Positions 11,305 through 19,891 of a stretch of 64,000 bases of DNA are shown here, piece after piece. This DNA comes from Heyndrickxia acidiproducens DSM 23148 (GTDB lineage Bacteria; Bacillota; Bacilli; Bacillales; Bacillaceae_C). The stretch is from assembly GCF_000374345.1 (NCBI RefSeq), contig NZ_KB893977.1:1-64000 (forward strand), in the 5' to 3' direction. Position numbers and translations under genes: made by a program. Each line of letters opens with the position of its first letter. Positions within the stretch are counted from its first letter, which is position 1. The notes under the pieces were generated by a model. It made no database searches. It was not told the origin of the DNA and saw nothing but the letters and a program-made list of their open reading frames with translations.

Positions 11305-11727
11305 AAACCAAAATAACGTTTTGTAAGCCATGTTCTGTGCCCTTGTACTGCAAACGATGTGGTTTCATCTCGTACGAAGGCGGTAATCATCTATCTACAA
11401 GCCAAAAGCTTGTCTCTTTCTTCGTTCATTTCCTCAGAAAGAGTGCCCCTACCATAATTTGAGTTACTCGCTTGCGGGGTTTACCTCGTTCCACCTTTAT
11501 GGTTTCCCATAAAGCTTCGTCACTGTGGCACTTTCAAGGTATTCGTGCCATGCCGCAGAAAAGCGGGTTAGGCATTTTCCCTGCCGTCAGCCTGATTACA
11601 GGCCGCCCCAGCTTATTGATTCACTGGGCGCAAACACTACGGGCATCTCAGCACCGTGCGAGCATGGACTTTCCTCAACAACAGCCGGAAGCTGCTGCAG
11701 CGATTACCCAAACGTTATTTGCGAATG
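11305..11727 (-). ncRNA. rnpB: RNase P RNA, Bacillus class B
   Basis: The catalytic RNA of RNase P, which trims tRNA 5' leaders. On the minus strand the hallmark segments appear in order: GGGTAATCGC, GAGGAAAGTCCATGCTCGC, the GACGGCAGG region, GGTAAACCCC, GGTAGGGG, TAGATAGATGATT and the 3' ACATGGCTTACA. The ends AATAACGTTTG and AAAACGTTATT pair to form helix P1. Ends are placed by comparison with the B. subtilis RNA and the promoter, so each may be off by several bases. Reading frames across this stretch are spurious. Confidence 0.97.
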
Positions 11728-11734
11728 CTTATTT

Positions 11735-11763
11735 ATTATATACAAAGATAACAAAACATGCAA
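11735..11763 (-). promoter_or_regulatory. rnpB promoter
   Basis: TTGCAT (11758-11763) and TATAAT (11735-11740) with a 17-base spacer on the minus strand. Transcription would start about 8 bases downstream, at the inferred 5' end of RNase P RNA. Confidence 0.85.
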
Positions 11764-11861
11764 GCAGCAATTTTTTACGCGTTTTGGAAAAATTGCCAGT
11801 GTGAAGGTTACAAAGAATCCCGCACGATGACCGGAAACCTTGAAAAGCAGCAAAAGCTGTT

Positions 11862-12167
11862 TTAATCGTTCAGTTTGTTGCCAAACACATGTTTTTCCAA
11901 ATTCGACAAGCGTTTTAAAATATCGAAATTGGTTGTCCCGGATAGTTGCTGCTGAACGGGGGCCCGCTTGCCGGCATCTTCAACTTGTTTTTTGAGACGG
12001 AGGTTTTCCTGCTGCAGTTCCTCAATGGTTTGATGAAAGGTCTCATAATCCTTTATGATTAAGTCCAAAAATTTATCCACTTCTTCTTGCCTGTAGCCTC
12101 TCACAGCCGTTTTAAATTCCTTTTCCAAAATATCCTTAGCGGTCAATTTAATCTGATCAGCTAACAT
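11862..12167 (-). CDS. gpsB: Cell-cycle protein GpsB
   Basis: A 101-residue DivIVA-like coiled-coil adaptor that shuttles with penicillin-binding protein 1 (PonA) between side wall and septum. The membrane/PBP-binding domain ([18 protein letters not shown]) is followed by a coiled coil ([20 protein letters not shown]) and the small C-terminal trimerisation helix [15 protein letters not shown]. The open frame extends to 12233, but ATG codons at 12170 and 12167 follow AAGGTGG. 12167 reproduces the usual MLAD start. Its client ponA is in the same window. Confidence 0.95.
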   Translation of the reverse strand: MLADQIKLTAKDILEKEFKTAVRGYRQEEVDKFLDLIIKDYETFHQTIEELQQENLRLKKQVEDAGKRAPVQQQLSGTTNFDILKRLSNLEKHVFGNKLND

Positions 12168-12251
12168 CATCTGCACCACCTTATCATTCACCAAACATAA
12201 TTTCATTTTTTCAAAAACAAAATTGTTTGTCAATTTTATTGTACATAAACA

Positions 12252-12803
12252 TTAAAAATTCATTTGTTCATCTTCTATTATTACTTGTAATTCGTAAAAG
12301 TCAATGACCCGGATGTCATACGGATGCGAAACCTGGTATTTTTTCGCCTCTTCATAAAGAAATTTTGCAACACCTTCACGTTCTTCATCATATAATACGA
12401 GCAGGCAATCGCTTTTATGTAAAAATATCCGGTTTTTATTGCGGAATTGCTGCGGGCTTTCATACGGTTGTCTGGAAATCGAAGCGGTAAAATCAGCTTG
12501 CGTGAGAATCATTTCATAATATTCTTTTTGCTCATCCTTCCATTTTTCCTCTTGCCCTTCAAACGGCGGCAAAACTGCCAATTTTAATTCCGGATAGTCC
12601 TGCTGCAGATCAAAGACAACTTCGGCTGCCCATAATTCAACGCCCTGTTGCCCGGAAATCAGGACCCATTCGTAATCCTCATCCAGCAGTTCAAGCAGCC
12701 GTTTTTTGATGGCTTTTTTGATGTAATGGACTGCCGGATGTTCCAATTGAAAGATTCCGAGTTCATGCGGTTTATAACCGGTAATGGCGACAACTTTTCC
12801 CAA
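12252..12803 (-). CDS. ypsA: SLOG-domain protein YpsA
   Basis: A 183-residue protein of the YspA/YpsA family with a Rossmann-like SLOG fold. The N-terminus [14 protein letters not shown] and the [16 protein letters not shown] loop near residue 46 are the family's nucleotide-binding segments. In B. subtilis and Staphylococcus it affects cell division and FtsZ, with no known enzyme activity. The only workable start is a TTG at 12803 with GGAAGGA very close. It is adjacent to gpsB as in other Firmicutes, which supports a division-related role. Confidence 0.92.
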   Translation of the reverse strand: MGKVVAITGYKPHELGIFQLEHPAVHYIKKAIKKRLLELLDEDYEWVLISGQQGVELWAAEVVFDLQQDYPELKLAVLPPFEGQEEKWKDEQKEYYEMILTQADFTASISRQPYESPQQFRNKNRIFLHKSDCLLVLYDEEREGVAKFLYEEAKKYQVSHPYDIRVIDFYELQVIIEDEQMNF

Positions 12804-12854
12804 ATCCTTCCGCCCCCCGTTTTTCTTTTACGTTTATTTTAGCTCTCCCTATGC

Positions 12855-12891
12855 AAATGCAGCAAGGATAATCATTATCCTTGCTGCATTT
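12855..12891. terminator. Palindromic terminator between cotD and ypsA
   Basis: A perfect 18-base inverted repeat (12855-12872 and 12874-12891) separated by one base, beginning six bases past the cotD stop. No long T-run follows, so termination efficiency is uncertain. Confidence 0.7.
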
Positions 12892-12897
12892 CCGTTG

Positions 12898-13143
12898 CTA
12901 GCAGCACCCTGGTCTGCGGCCGGGATCACAAAAGTTTGTAACCGTCCCCGGATCAGTTTCATTCACAAATGAATGCGTATGCGGGAAATAATTTTGCTGG
13001 TGGTATACTTGATGGTTTACATGTGTCGTATGCGTCGGGAAAATATGCGGTACGATAAAATCCTGATGTGTATGGGTAACACAGCATTTCGTCGGATGGA
13101 CGACCGCCGGTAAAACATGTGGACGACAATGGTGCCTAAACAT
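12898..13143 (-). CDS. cotD: Spore coat protein CotD
   Basis: An 81-residue inner-coat protein rich in His, Cys, Pro and Thr (MFRHHCRPHVLPAVVHPTKC, ending in CC), as in B. subtilis CotD (75 residues). It is deposited on the forespore surface in the mother cell. The ribosome site is AAAGGAG, eight bases from ATG. A sigma-K-like promoter lies just upstream, which fits late mother-cell expression. Low-complexity composition but clear family identity. Confidence 0.93.
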   Translation of the reverse strand: MFRHHCRPHVLPAVVHPTKCCVTHTHQDFIVPHIFPTHTTHVNHQVYHQQNYFPHTHSFVNETDPGTVTNFCDPGRRPGCC

Positions 13144-13188
13144 GGGTCATTCTCCTTTCGTCATCAATAGTCTTTTTACTTACATTAA

Positions 13189-13216
13189 TAACCTATGACA
13201 AAAGGGAAGAACATGT
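13189..13216 (-). promoter_or_regulatory. Sigma-K-like promoter of cotD
   Basis: On the minus strand CATAGGTTA (13197-13189) fits the sigma-K -10 pattern CATA-N3-TA exactly, with ACA (13216-13214) 16 bases upstream as the short -35 element. Confidence 0.7.
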
Positions 13217-13388
13217 ACTAAGGAAAAAACCCAATTTAAAAGCCATCCTGAAGCAGCAGTGAAACCGACAAACCCGGACCGAATTCTCACGCTTGCTCCC
13301 GTTTCCGACAAAACCTACCACCAATCACAAGCCATTCATGACATACCGTCGAATTCTGCGCTTACCCGGGAAATGCAAGAAATTTTCC

Positions 13389-14654
13389 TTAATTGATTCC
13401 CCGTTTTTTCATTTTCATGTTTAAACGGAAAAGGCGCTTTTCGGCTTCTTCCCGCTGCTTTCTCCAACCCGCAGATCCAGGAGAAATGAAGCATTCATAA
13501 ATTTCGAGGGCCTTCTCCGTATACGCAGCAGCGGACTTAAAATCTCTCTTTTGGTGTTCAAACAGTTTGGCCAGTTCGATGCATGCTTCAGCTTTTATTT
13601 CATGACGTGCCTGCTTCGCAACTTCCGTCCAAAGCATCTGTGCCCGGCCAAGCTCCTTTCTCCGCTTCATCTGGAATGCGAGCCGGTGCTTGGCGGCAAG
13701 ATCATTTGCGGCTGCGGCGCGTTCATAAGTATGAAGGGCTGCATCATACTCGCCGATGTACTCAAACCACTTCCCGACCATCCGTTTTTCTTTAGCAGAT
13801 TGCAAAGGATCCTGCTGCAGGATTTGAAACGTTAAATGTGTATATAAGGTAATCAAAGATAAAATATCGAGTTCATTATGCTGCAGGATCCCGATCAGGC
13901 CTTCCGGGTTTTTGCGCTCAACAAAATCAAAATAAATCATTGGCGCCAAAAAACCCGGAATATCCCCTTCCCTCTCAAAACCTAAAATGTCCCGCTCGAC
14001 ATTTGCCAGTTTAACCGAATCCAGTTCATCCCTCCAGAGCCGCCTTGCCGCATGGTACAAATCAAAATGGCCGAATTCAGGCAGTTTCGGGACATGGTCG
14101 CGGACAAGCGTATGCCTTGTCTTTACCTGTGGCCAGTCGAATGCTTTCCCGTTATATGTCACAAGCGTAGTGTAGTTAATGTTTTCCAAAAAGCTGTAAT
14201 AAAGGGGAATTTCAAGCCCCGGCTCCGGCAGTATATGCTGTTTGAGCACCACTTCCGACTGTGTAAAAAAGGCATATCCAAGCAGAAAAATCGTATTGCC
14301 TGCCCCGCCGCCAAGGCCGGTGGTTTCGGTGTCAAAGAAAAATAAGTCCTGCGCATGAAACCCGTTTGCAGACAGAGGGTGGCACACAGGGCTGTTGTTC
14401 CACATTGCAACCGCCTCCGGAAAATCCGCGAAGCAGTATTTGCCGTGACGGGCTGCAAGCGGATAATGCACTTCCCTGATCAGGCAGTATTCCCCGTCCA
14501 GAAAATAGGGAGAAGTATTCGCATTTTGCCACATATCCAAATAGGGAATGCTTGGTACCGGCTGCTGCAACCCCGTTATTTGCCGCGACTTAACATCCTG
14601 TTCTTTTACAATATGGGTTTTCATCCGGTTTAATTTATTTTTCAGTGATGACAT
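13389..14654 (-). CDS. yprB: 3'-5' exonuclease MrfB (YprB), DEDD family
   Basis: Partner nuclease of the MrfA helicase in removal of mitomycin-C adducts in B. subtilis (family knowledge). About 421 residues. The RNase H-like core shows DTETTG near residue 100, the second motif LVTYNGKAFDWPQ near 171 and HNELDILSL near 256, together giving the acidic metal ligands. The C-terminal third (residues ~295-410) is helical and TPR-like. The open frame reaches 14681, but the ATG at 14654 has GGGAGAG at good spacing. It overlaps the end of yprA by 20 bases, so the pair is translated as an operon. Confidence 0.93.
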   Translation of the reverse strand: MSSLKNKLNRMKTHIVKEQDVKSRQITGLQQPVPSIPYLDMWQNANTSPYFLDGEYCLIREVHYPLAARHGKYCFADFPEAVAMWNNSPVCHPLSANGFHAQDLFFFDTETTGLGGGAGNTIFLLGYAFFTQSEVVLKQHILPEPGLEIPLYYSFLENINYTTLVTYNGKAFDWPQVKTRHTLVRDHVPKLPEFGHFDLYHAARRLWRDELDSVKLANVERDILGFEREGDIPGFLAPMIYFDFVERKNPEGLIGILQHNELDILSLITLYTHLTFQILQQDPLQSAKEKRMVGKWFEYIGEYDAALHTYERAAAANDLAAKHRLAFQMKRRKELGRAQMLWTEVAKQARHEIKAEACIELAKLFEHQKRDFKSAAAYTEKALEIYECFISPGSAGWRKQREEAEKRLFRLNMKMKKRGIN

Positions 14655-16938
14655 TTTCTCTCTCCCTGCCGCAAAAAGCATTCAGCCACATGTCCAGCAG
14701 TTTGACGGAAACTGCTTTGGCGTTGTCCGCAGCAGTTTCTGTCCCGATGCAGGACGGGCAGCCATTTTCACATCCGCATGATGTAATCATCGATTTTGCC
14801 GCTGCCAGTATCTTTTGCGCCTGTTTGTAGATTTTCTCGCTTAGCCCGATGCCGCCCGGATAACGGTCATAAAAGAAAATTGTTGGTTTTTCGTTATGGA
14901 TGGCTTTGATTTGCGGAACAGCCTGAATATCGTGGGGGTCACACATGACAAACAGCGGGGCGATCGCCTGGAGTGCGTGGCTCGCCCCCACAAGCGCACT
15001 CTCCTGCTGTTCTTTTTGCATCATGCCTTCATCCAGAGAAAACCATACCGCATTGGTATCAAGTTCCATTTCGGGCAGATGGATCGGGCCGGACCCAATA
15101 TTTTCATGCGTGTTAAATTTAATTTTTTTAAAAATTGTCGGCATCGCCCGGACCATTACATCGCCGTAGCCGATTTCCGCCCCGGCAAGCCGGGTGTGCT
15201 GATCCTCTTCAAGCACGCGCAGTTCAACGGCAAGATTGGCATCCGTATAATAGTCAACTGCAACTTCGCGGACAAACGCTTTTTTCTCTTCCCAGTCGAG
15301 TTTTTCTACCTGGTACTGGACTGCCTGGTGGAGATAGATTGCCTCTTCGTGCAGCAATGTCAGCGCGCTGAACTGGTCCATTTCCCCGATCACCCGCACA
15401 TTTGCCCGGTCGCTGATGTCGATGACGACGACATTTTCCTGCGAAGCAGAGCGCAGGCTGATATTATGGGCCGGAAATGAATCGTTCATCCAATACCATG
15501 CATCGCCGCGCTGGTGAAGAATCCGCTCTTCCGTTAGAAATTCAAGGATATCTTCAATTTCAGCATCGCCAAAGCGTTCGCCTTTTTTAAACGGCAGTTC
15601 ATAGGCCGCACATTTAATATGATCGACTAAGATGATCAGATTATCGGGATTGATGCGGGCCGTTTCCGGGGATTTGCTGAAAAAATATTCAGGATGGCGA
15701 ATAATGTACTGGTCAAGCGGTGAAGAGCTGGCGACCATGATCGTAGCCGACTCGCCCTGCCGCCTGCCTGCACGCCCGGCCTGCTGCCATGCACTCGCAA
15801 TAGTGCCTGGATAGCCGGTCATGACACAGACCTGGAGCTGCCCGATATCAACGCCAAGTTCCAATGCATTTGTGCTGACAATCCCGTAAATGTCCCCGTT
15901 TCTCAAGCCTTGCTCGATTTTGCGCCGTTCTGTCGGCAGGTAACCGCCCCGGTAACCCATGATTGATTTTCTTCCAAGCTCTTTTTTTACAAGTTCCTGC
16001 AGATATTTTAAAATGATTTCTACCCGGACCCGGCTTCTCGCAAATACAATTGTCCGGATTTTATTTTTTAAAAGTTCCGTTGCAATATTCCGGACTTCAA
16101 GGGTTGCACTCCTGCGAATATTGAGCGGAACGTTTATGATCGGCGGATTGTAAAATAAAAAATGTTTTGTACCGCTCGGCGCGCCGTTATGGTCAATCAG
16201 TTCCATCGTTTTGCCAGTCAGCTTCTCCGCAAGTTCTTTCGGATTTTGAATCGTTGCCGATGTGCATATAAAAACCGGATCGCTTCCGTAATAACGGCAA
16301 ATCCTTTGTAACCGGCGCAGCACATTGGCGACATGGCTTCCGAACACGCCGCGATAAATATGCAGTTCATCAATGACAACAAACTTCAGGTTTTCAAAAA
16401 ATGAAACCCACTTTGTATGATGCGGCAAAATCGCCGAATGGAGCATGTCCGGATTGGTGATGACAATATGGCCGGCTTTGCGCACGCGCTGCCGGATATT
16501 GCCTGGCGTATCTCCATCATATGTATAACTGTTCACGGGCACACCCGCTTCTTCAATGATTTCATTCATTTCACTTTTTTGGTCCTGCGCAAGTGCTTTA
16601 GTTGGAAACATATACAAAGCACGCGTGTTCGGATTGTCGAGTATTGTTTGCAAAACCGGCAAATTATAGCAGAGGGTTTTGCCTGAAGCAGTAGGTGTCA
16701 CTGCGACAAAGTTTTTGCCTGAAAGCGCCAGGTGAAATGCTGTCACCTGGTGGGAGTACAGGTCTTTGATCCCTCTTTTTTCGAGGCCCGCTTTCAGTGC
16801 CGGATGAACGTTTTCCGGAAACGGCCCCGTAACCGCCGGCTTTGCTTCAATCGTATGCCAGTGCACAATCCGGTCTTTAAATGAAGAATCTTTCTGAAAC
16901 ATTTCCAATAATGCCTGCAAATCCTTTTTCTTGTTCAA
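14635..16938 (-). CDS. yprA: DNA repair helicase MrfA (YprA)
   Basis: A superfamily-2 DNA helicase of about 767 residues that works with MrfB. Walker A TPTASGKT (near residue 84), DELH box (near 193), CTSAT motif III and the QAGRAGRR motif VI are all visible. The C-terminal DUF1998 module contains the four-cysteine cluster CGCENGCPSC near residue 735, a zinc or metal site. A GTG at 16947 overlaps the ribosome site GAGGTG. The TTG at 16938, six bases from it, is the likely start. A LexA-like box sits in the promoter (see the separate entry), suggesting damage control. Confidence 0.95.
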   Translation of the reverse strand: MNKKKDLQALLEMFQKDSSFKDRIVHWHTIEAKPAVTGPFPENVHPALKAGLEKRGIKDLYSHQVTAFHLALSGKNFVAVTPTASGKTLCYNLPVLQTILDNPNTRALYMFPTKALAQDQKSEMNEIIEEAGVPVNSYTYDGDTPGNIRQRVRKAGHIVITNPDMLHSAILPHHTKWVSFFENLKFVVIDELHIYRGVFGSHVANVLRRLQRICRYYGSDPVFICTSATIQNPKELAEKLTGKTMELIDHNGAPSGTKHFLFYNPPIINVPLNIRRSATLEVRNIATELLKNKIRTIVFARSRVRVEIILKYLQELVKKELGRKSIMGYRGGYLPTERRKIEQGLRNGDIYGIVSTNALELGVDIGQLQVCVMTGYPGTIASAWQQAGRAGRRQGESATIMVASSSPLDQYIIRHPEYFFSKSPETARINPDNLIILVDHIKCAAYELPFKKGERFGDAEIEDILEFLTEERILHQRGDAWYWMNDSFPAHNISLRSASQENVVVIDISDRANVRVIGEMDQFSALTLLHEEAIYLHQAVQYQVEKLDWEEKKAFVREVAVDYYTDANLAVELRVLEEDQHTRLAGAEIGYGDVMVRAMPTIFKKIKFNTHENIGSGPIHLPEMELDTNAVWFSLDEGMMQKEQQESALVGASHALQAIAPLFVMCDPHDIQAVPQIKAIHNEKPTIFFYDRYPGGIGLSEKIYKQAQKILAAAKSMITSCGCENGCPSCIGTETAADNAKAVSVKLLDMWLNAFCGRERENVITEK

Positions 16939-16958
16939 ATTCTTCACCTCATTCCCTA

Positions 16959-16979
16959 ATTATAGCGAATAAACGTTCG
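16959..16979 (-). promoter_or_regulatory. mrfAB promoter with LexA-like box
   Basis: TATAAT (16959-16964) lies 20 bases before the TTG start. Directly upstream, CGAATAAACGTTCG (16966-16979, plus strand) differs from the Bacillus LexA consensus CGAAC-N4-GTTCG at one base. It lies in the -10/-35 spacer, where repressor binding would block RNA polymerase. The -35 itself is weak. Confidence 0.6.
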
Positions 16980-17114
16980 TTTTAAAAGCATTTTCTTCCC
17001 GCGGTATTCACTTTTTTCCGTTGTGATACGCCGGAAGCCGCAAAAGAAAGACACGGCATTGGATGGATTCCCCCGTCTACCTGCTGTTCCTTTCATTAGA
17101 AACGGCCCGGAAGC

Positions 17115-17627
17115 CTATGTTTTAAACAGGCCCCCGAGCCCCTTCACCATCGATGACACCTGGTTTACGGCATTCATCATTTGCCCGGCCGTATTCATCA
17201 TTTTGTTAAAATCAATGGATCCATCCTGAGATTTAAATGAATTTAAAAATGAACCCTGAACCGGCTGCGATGGTTTCTGCGGATACATATACTTCGGGTA
17301 CGGATTCAGATAGCCACCGCTGCCCGGCTGCTCCGCTTTTGTGTGGTGATAGCCGGGATTAAGCGGATTTTCAAACAAAAAAGCCTCATTTGATGAATGA
17401 TAAGGCCCATTTCCTGCCGGCTGGTTATTGCCGTATGCCCCGGCGTATCCACCGCCTTGAAATTGCGGATACATCTGCGGCGGGTACGGCTGGTTGTAAG
17501 CCGGCATCTGCGGATTTCCGTAAAAAGCAGGATAATAAGCACCCTGCTGCGGCATTTGCGCAAGATGCGGCGGACTGGGCCTGAAGCGCTGCGGCGGGTA
17601 GACATAGGATTCAGAATACATGTGCAT
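17115..17627 (-). CDS. yppG: YppG-like spore coat protein
   Basis: A Pro/Tyr/Gln/Gly-rich protein of about 170 residues. The N-terminal two thirds are low complexity (PPQRFRPSPP, YPPQMYPQFQGGG), and the C-terminus is a short conserved helical segment (FNKMMNTAGQMMNAVNQVSSMVKGLGG). This layout matches YppG, a protein linked to the spore coat in Bacillus. Several ATG codons are clustered, and the one at 17627 is best spaced from AAGGAG. A sigma-K-like promoter lies upstream, supporting late sporulation expression. Molecular function is not known. Confidence 0.82.
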   Translation of the reverse strand: MHMYSESYVYPPQRFRPSPPHLAQMPQQGAYYPAFYGNPQMPAYNQPYPPQMYPQFQGGGYAGAYGNNQPAGNGPYHSSNEAFLFENPLNPGYHHTKAEQPGSGGYLNPYPKYMYPQKPSQPVQGSFLNSFKSQDGSIDFNKMMNTAGQMMNAVNQVSSMVKGLGGLFKT

Positions 17628-17658
17628 CATCATTCTCCTTCTGCGGTGCTCTCATGAT

Positions 17659-17685
17659 TAATTTATGAAAAACGAAAGAAATGGT
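17659..17685 (-). promoter_or_regulatory. Sigma-K-like promoter of yppG
   Basis: CATAAATTA (17667-17659) on the minus strand fits CATA-N3-TA, with AC (17685-17684) 16 bases upstream, the same geometry as the cotD promoter. Confidence 0.6.
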
Positions 17686-17703
17686 GATAGGTCCACACAC
17701 GGG

Positions 17704-18066
17704 CTATTCGTTTTGTAATTCCTCTTCAAGCCGCCGCAAAACGTAATCAACGGAGTGGAGATGATTGATCATTTGCTTGCGGCTTGATTCCGGATAAAAA
17801 GCGCGCACGGAAACCATCTGCAAATTTTCGGCAGTATGCTGAAGCTGGATGGCATGAAGATGCTTCGGATGGTGCGCATCCACCCACTCTCCGGCAAGCG
17901 GCAGCCACTCATCGCAGACAGCCTTCACCCGGTCACAGAACGGCTTCACCTCACGGAAAAAGTCTTTTGCTTCTCCCCGTTCTCTTACTTCAAAATATGT
18001 GTCTGACAATTGCTCAGTATAGTCAATGAGCTGCCTGTTTAAGGCAAAGAGCGGGCTGTCTTTCAT
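17704..18066 (-). CDS. yppE: YppE family protein (DUF1798)
   Basis: A 120-residue, highly helical and charged protein. It matches the YppE/DUF1798 family by length (B. subtilis 123 residues), by position beside yppG and by segments such as LNRQLIDYTEQLSDTYFEVR and SVDYVLRRLEEEL. The structure of the B. subtilis protein is a four-helix bundle, but no function is established. The family identity is from recall and context. Confidence 0.75.
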   Translation of the reverse strand: MKDSPLFALNRQLIDYTEQLSDTYFEVRERGEAKDFFREVKPFCDRVKAVCDEWLPLAGEWVDAHHPKHLHAIQLQHTAENLQMVSVRAFYPESSRKQMINHLHSVDYVLRRLEEELQNE

Positions 18067-18101
18067 TCTGATTCCCCCACAACTGTATTTCTTTCTTTAT
18101 T

Positions 18102-18350
18102 TTAGGAGGTTTTTTTGCTTTGTTCAATAAAATCGTGCACATCTTTCCGGCAGGCAGTTAAGTTTTTGAATGCTGCCGCCCTTTTTTCGAGATTTTCCAC
18201 CCTCCTTTCTGCTTTTTTAAAGCGGTGCCACAATCTGATACAGCGGTTTTTCCTTTCTTTTTGGATGGCGCCCTCCAAACTGCACTCAACTTTTTCCAAT
18301 TCCGATTCAAATGTGTCCAGCCACTCTAATAATTCATCGTTTCCCCGCAT
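18102..18350 (-). CDS. Hypothetical coiled-coil protein (yppD position)
   Basis: An 82-residue charged helical protein with heptad-like spacing (FKKAERRVENLEKRAAAFKNL), two cysteines (C23 and C36) and no membrane segment. I do not recognise the family. It has a plausible ribosome site (AAGGAGG) before the ATG and follows the codon use of its neighbours. It occupies the place of yppD between yppE and sspM in B. subtilis, but homology to YppD could not be confirmed. Confidence 0.6.
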   Translation of the reverse strand: MRGNDELLEWLDTFESELEKVECSLEGAIQKERKNRCIRLWHRFKKAERRVENLEKRAAAFKNLTACRKDVHDFIEQSKKTS

Positions 18351-18593
18351 CTCTTTTCCTCCTTGCTTATTTTCCCGGCGACCGGTGCTTTTTTTCTTTA
18401 TATGTGTTGTATTCTAAGCCATTTCACGGTGTCCCTGCATGCTTGACAAAACTAGAAGCAATTCGCCAAAGAAAGTGGATTTCAACCATTTTTGCGCTTC
18501 TTTTTCGACAGGATGAATGCAACCCGATATGTTTGCAAACAATAGAGGGGAACGGCCGGTTACGGTTGATAAAATTTCTTGGAGGTGGCTTCT

Positions 18594-18707
18594 TTGAAAA
18601 CAAATGACAACAAAGCACAACAACAGAAAAAAGCGAAGCAATCGAAAAACTCGAATCTGAATACGGGAAATCCTAAACTGAACGGCCCTGACCGCCCGTC
18701 AACCTGA
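18594..18707 (+). CDS. sspM: Small acid-soluble spore protein M
   Basis: A 37-residue, Lys/Gln/Asn-rich minor spore protein: it starts MKTNDNKAQQQKKAK and ends GPDRPST, close to B. subtilis SspM (34 residues, ending GGPNRPST). It starts with TTG six bases after a strong GGAGGTG. Minor SASPs of this group are made in the forespore under sigma-G (family knowledge). A possible sigma-G-like promoter (TGAATG then CAAACAATA, about 18512-18540) is weak. A strong terminator follows the stop. Confidence 0.88.
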   Translation: MKTNDNKAQQQKKAKQSKNSNLNTGNPKLNGPDRPST

Positions 18708-18725
18708 TTTCATAACCGGCGGCAA

Positions 18726-18757
18726 AAAAAGCAAGGATATTGGCATCCTTGCTTTTT
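18726..18757 (+). terminator. sspM terminator
   Basis: AAAAAGCAAGGAT (18726-18738) pairs with ATCCTTGCTTTTT (18745-18757). The A/T flanks make it usable on both strands, between convergent sspM and yppC. Confidence 0.88.
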
Positions 18758-18790
18758 CCAATTTCTCTCCCTTTCAGCCGGCCCGGTCTG

Positions 18791-19786
18791 TCAGTAAGCC
18801 CCCCTTCTTCCCAACCGTTTCAGTTTCCTTACAAACCCGCTGATTTGGCGGATCCTTTTCCGCTTTGCCAGATACCAATTTGTGATATCCATGTCATGCG
18901 GCAGGCTGGCTGGCGCATACCAGGCCTTTTTTACTTTCTTCCTTTCACTCCAGTCTTCCTTCCGCTGCCAATGATGGGACAGGGCGGGATAAACCTCGCG
19001 AAGGCATGGTGTATTTTTGCCGGCCCCTGTAGGAAGAAAATGTTCATAATCATACCGGGAACCGGTGTGCGGCTGTGTGGACGCAAATTCTAAAAAACGG
19101 CCGTATAAATCGGGATGAAAGAGAATCCCGGCCAGCCGCTTGCCAAGTGCAATTCTTGCCGGCACATTTTTAAAATGGACAACAGCATCTCCATATAACT
19201 TCCCATCCGGTGTTGGAAAAACCACGCTGTTTAAATGGAAGAGGTCCTGAAGCCAAAACCATTTCGATGAAAAAACCTGTTTTTTATAATAGGGCTGTTC
19301 AATCACCGGGTTTTGGATGATATTTTGTTCATTGATAATAAGTGCTGATAATAGACGTCCTTCATCATGGGTTTGAAAAAAATGCCTCCATTCGGTTATC
19401 ATAAATCTTGAAGTTTTCAAAATCGTAAGCAGCCGGAACAGGCGATTTCCTTGCACATAATGGTACGCAAGCAGCTGCGGGAACGCATCTTCAAAAATTG
19501 CCCAGTTTGCGCGCTCATAGGTTAAAAACAGCTGTCTCCGGTCTTTTGCGGGGATTATGCCCGGCAAATCAGCACCTTCAAGGTCGCACATATTCCAGCC
19601 TGCATTCCTTGAGACCATGGATGCGAGAAATGCCCATTTGATTTCCGGGTGGCGCAAGTAAAACCGGAAATAGGCATCGGTCCGCGTAAGATTGTCCCGG
19701 TTTTTTTCCGTTGTCAAAGCCTGGATCCGTGCGGCCAGATCATGCTCCTGCTGCCGCTTTGGATGTGTTCTTCCGGAATCGCACAT
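18791..19786 (-). CDS. yppC: YppC family protein (DUF2515)
   Basis: About 331 residues, cytoplasmic and basic at the C-terminus. It matches the DUF2515/YppC family by length, by position divergent from recU, and by segments such as RTDAYFRFYLRHPEIKWAFLASMVSRNAGWNM, described here only by position (residues ~39-71). No catalytic motif was seen and the function is unknown. The ATG at 19786 follows GGGAG at 8 bases, so it is preferred over the ATG at 19801. Confidence 0.82.
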   Translation of the reverse strand: MCDSGRTHPKRQQEHDLAARIQALTTEKNRDNLTRTDAYFRFYLRHPEIKWAFLASMVSRNAGWNMCDLEGADLPGIIPAKDRRQLFLTYERANWAIFEDAFPQLLAYHYVQGNRLFRLLTILKTSRFMITEWRHFFQTHDEGRLLSALIINEQNIIQNPVIEQPYYKKQVFSSKWFWLQDLFHLNSVVFPTPDGKLYGDAVVHFKNVPARIALGKRLAGILFHPDLYGRFLEFASTQPHTGSRYDYEHFLPTGAGKNTPCLREVYPALSHHWQRKEDWSERKKVKKAWYAPASLPHDMDITNWYLAKRKRIRQISGFVRKLKRLGRRGAY

Positions 19787-19860
19787 GGTTTTGTCTCCCA
19801 TCTAAATGGATCGCCTCGCAGTTTGTTTTTTAAAGTACATATTTTTTGCCCGTTCTGCTA

Positions 19861-19869
19861 TGATATAAT
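19861..19869 (+). promoter_or_regulatory. recU promoter (extended -10)
   Basis: TGATATAAT (19861-19869) is an extended -10 element 22 bases before the recU ATG. The -35 region is T-rich and poor. Confidence 0.6.
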
Positions 19870-19891
19870 TTAGCTTATGAGGTGAGGGAAC

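Noticed and set aside
11187-11830. Several plus-strand open frames of 84-110 codons
   Set aside because: They lie over the RNase P RNA gene, whose conserved sequence and structure explain the stretch. No ribosome sites or family matches support them.
18414-18641. 75-codon hydrophobic minus-strand frame opposite sspM
   Set aside because: It overlaps sspM antisense. sspM has a strong ribosome site and a clear family match.
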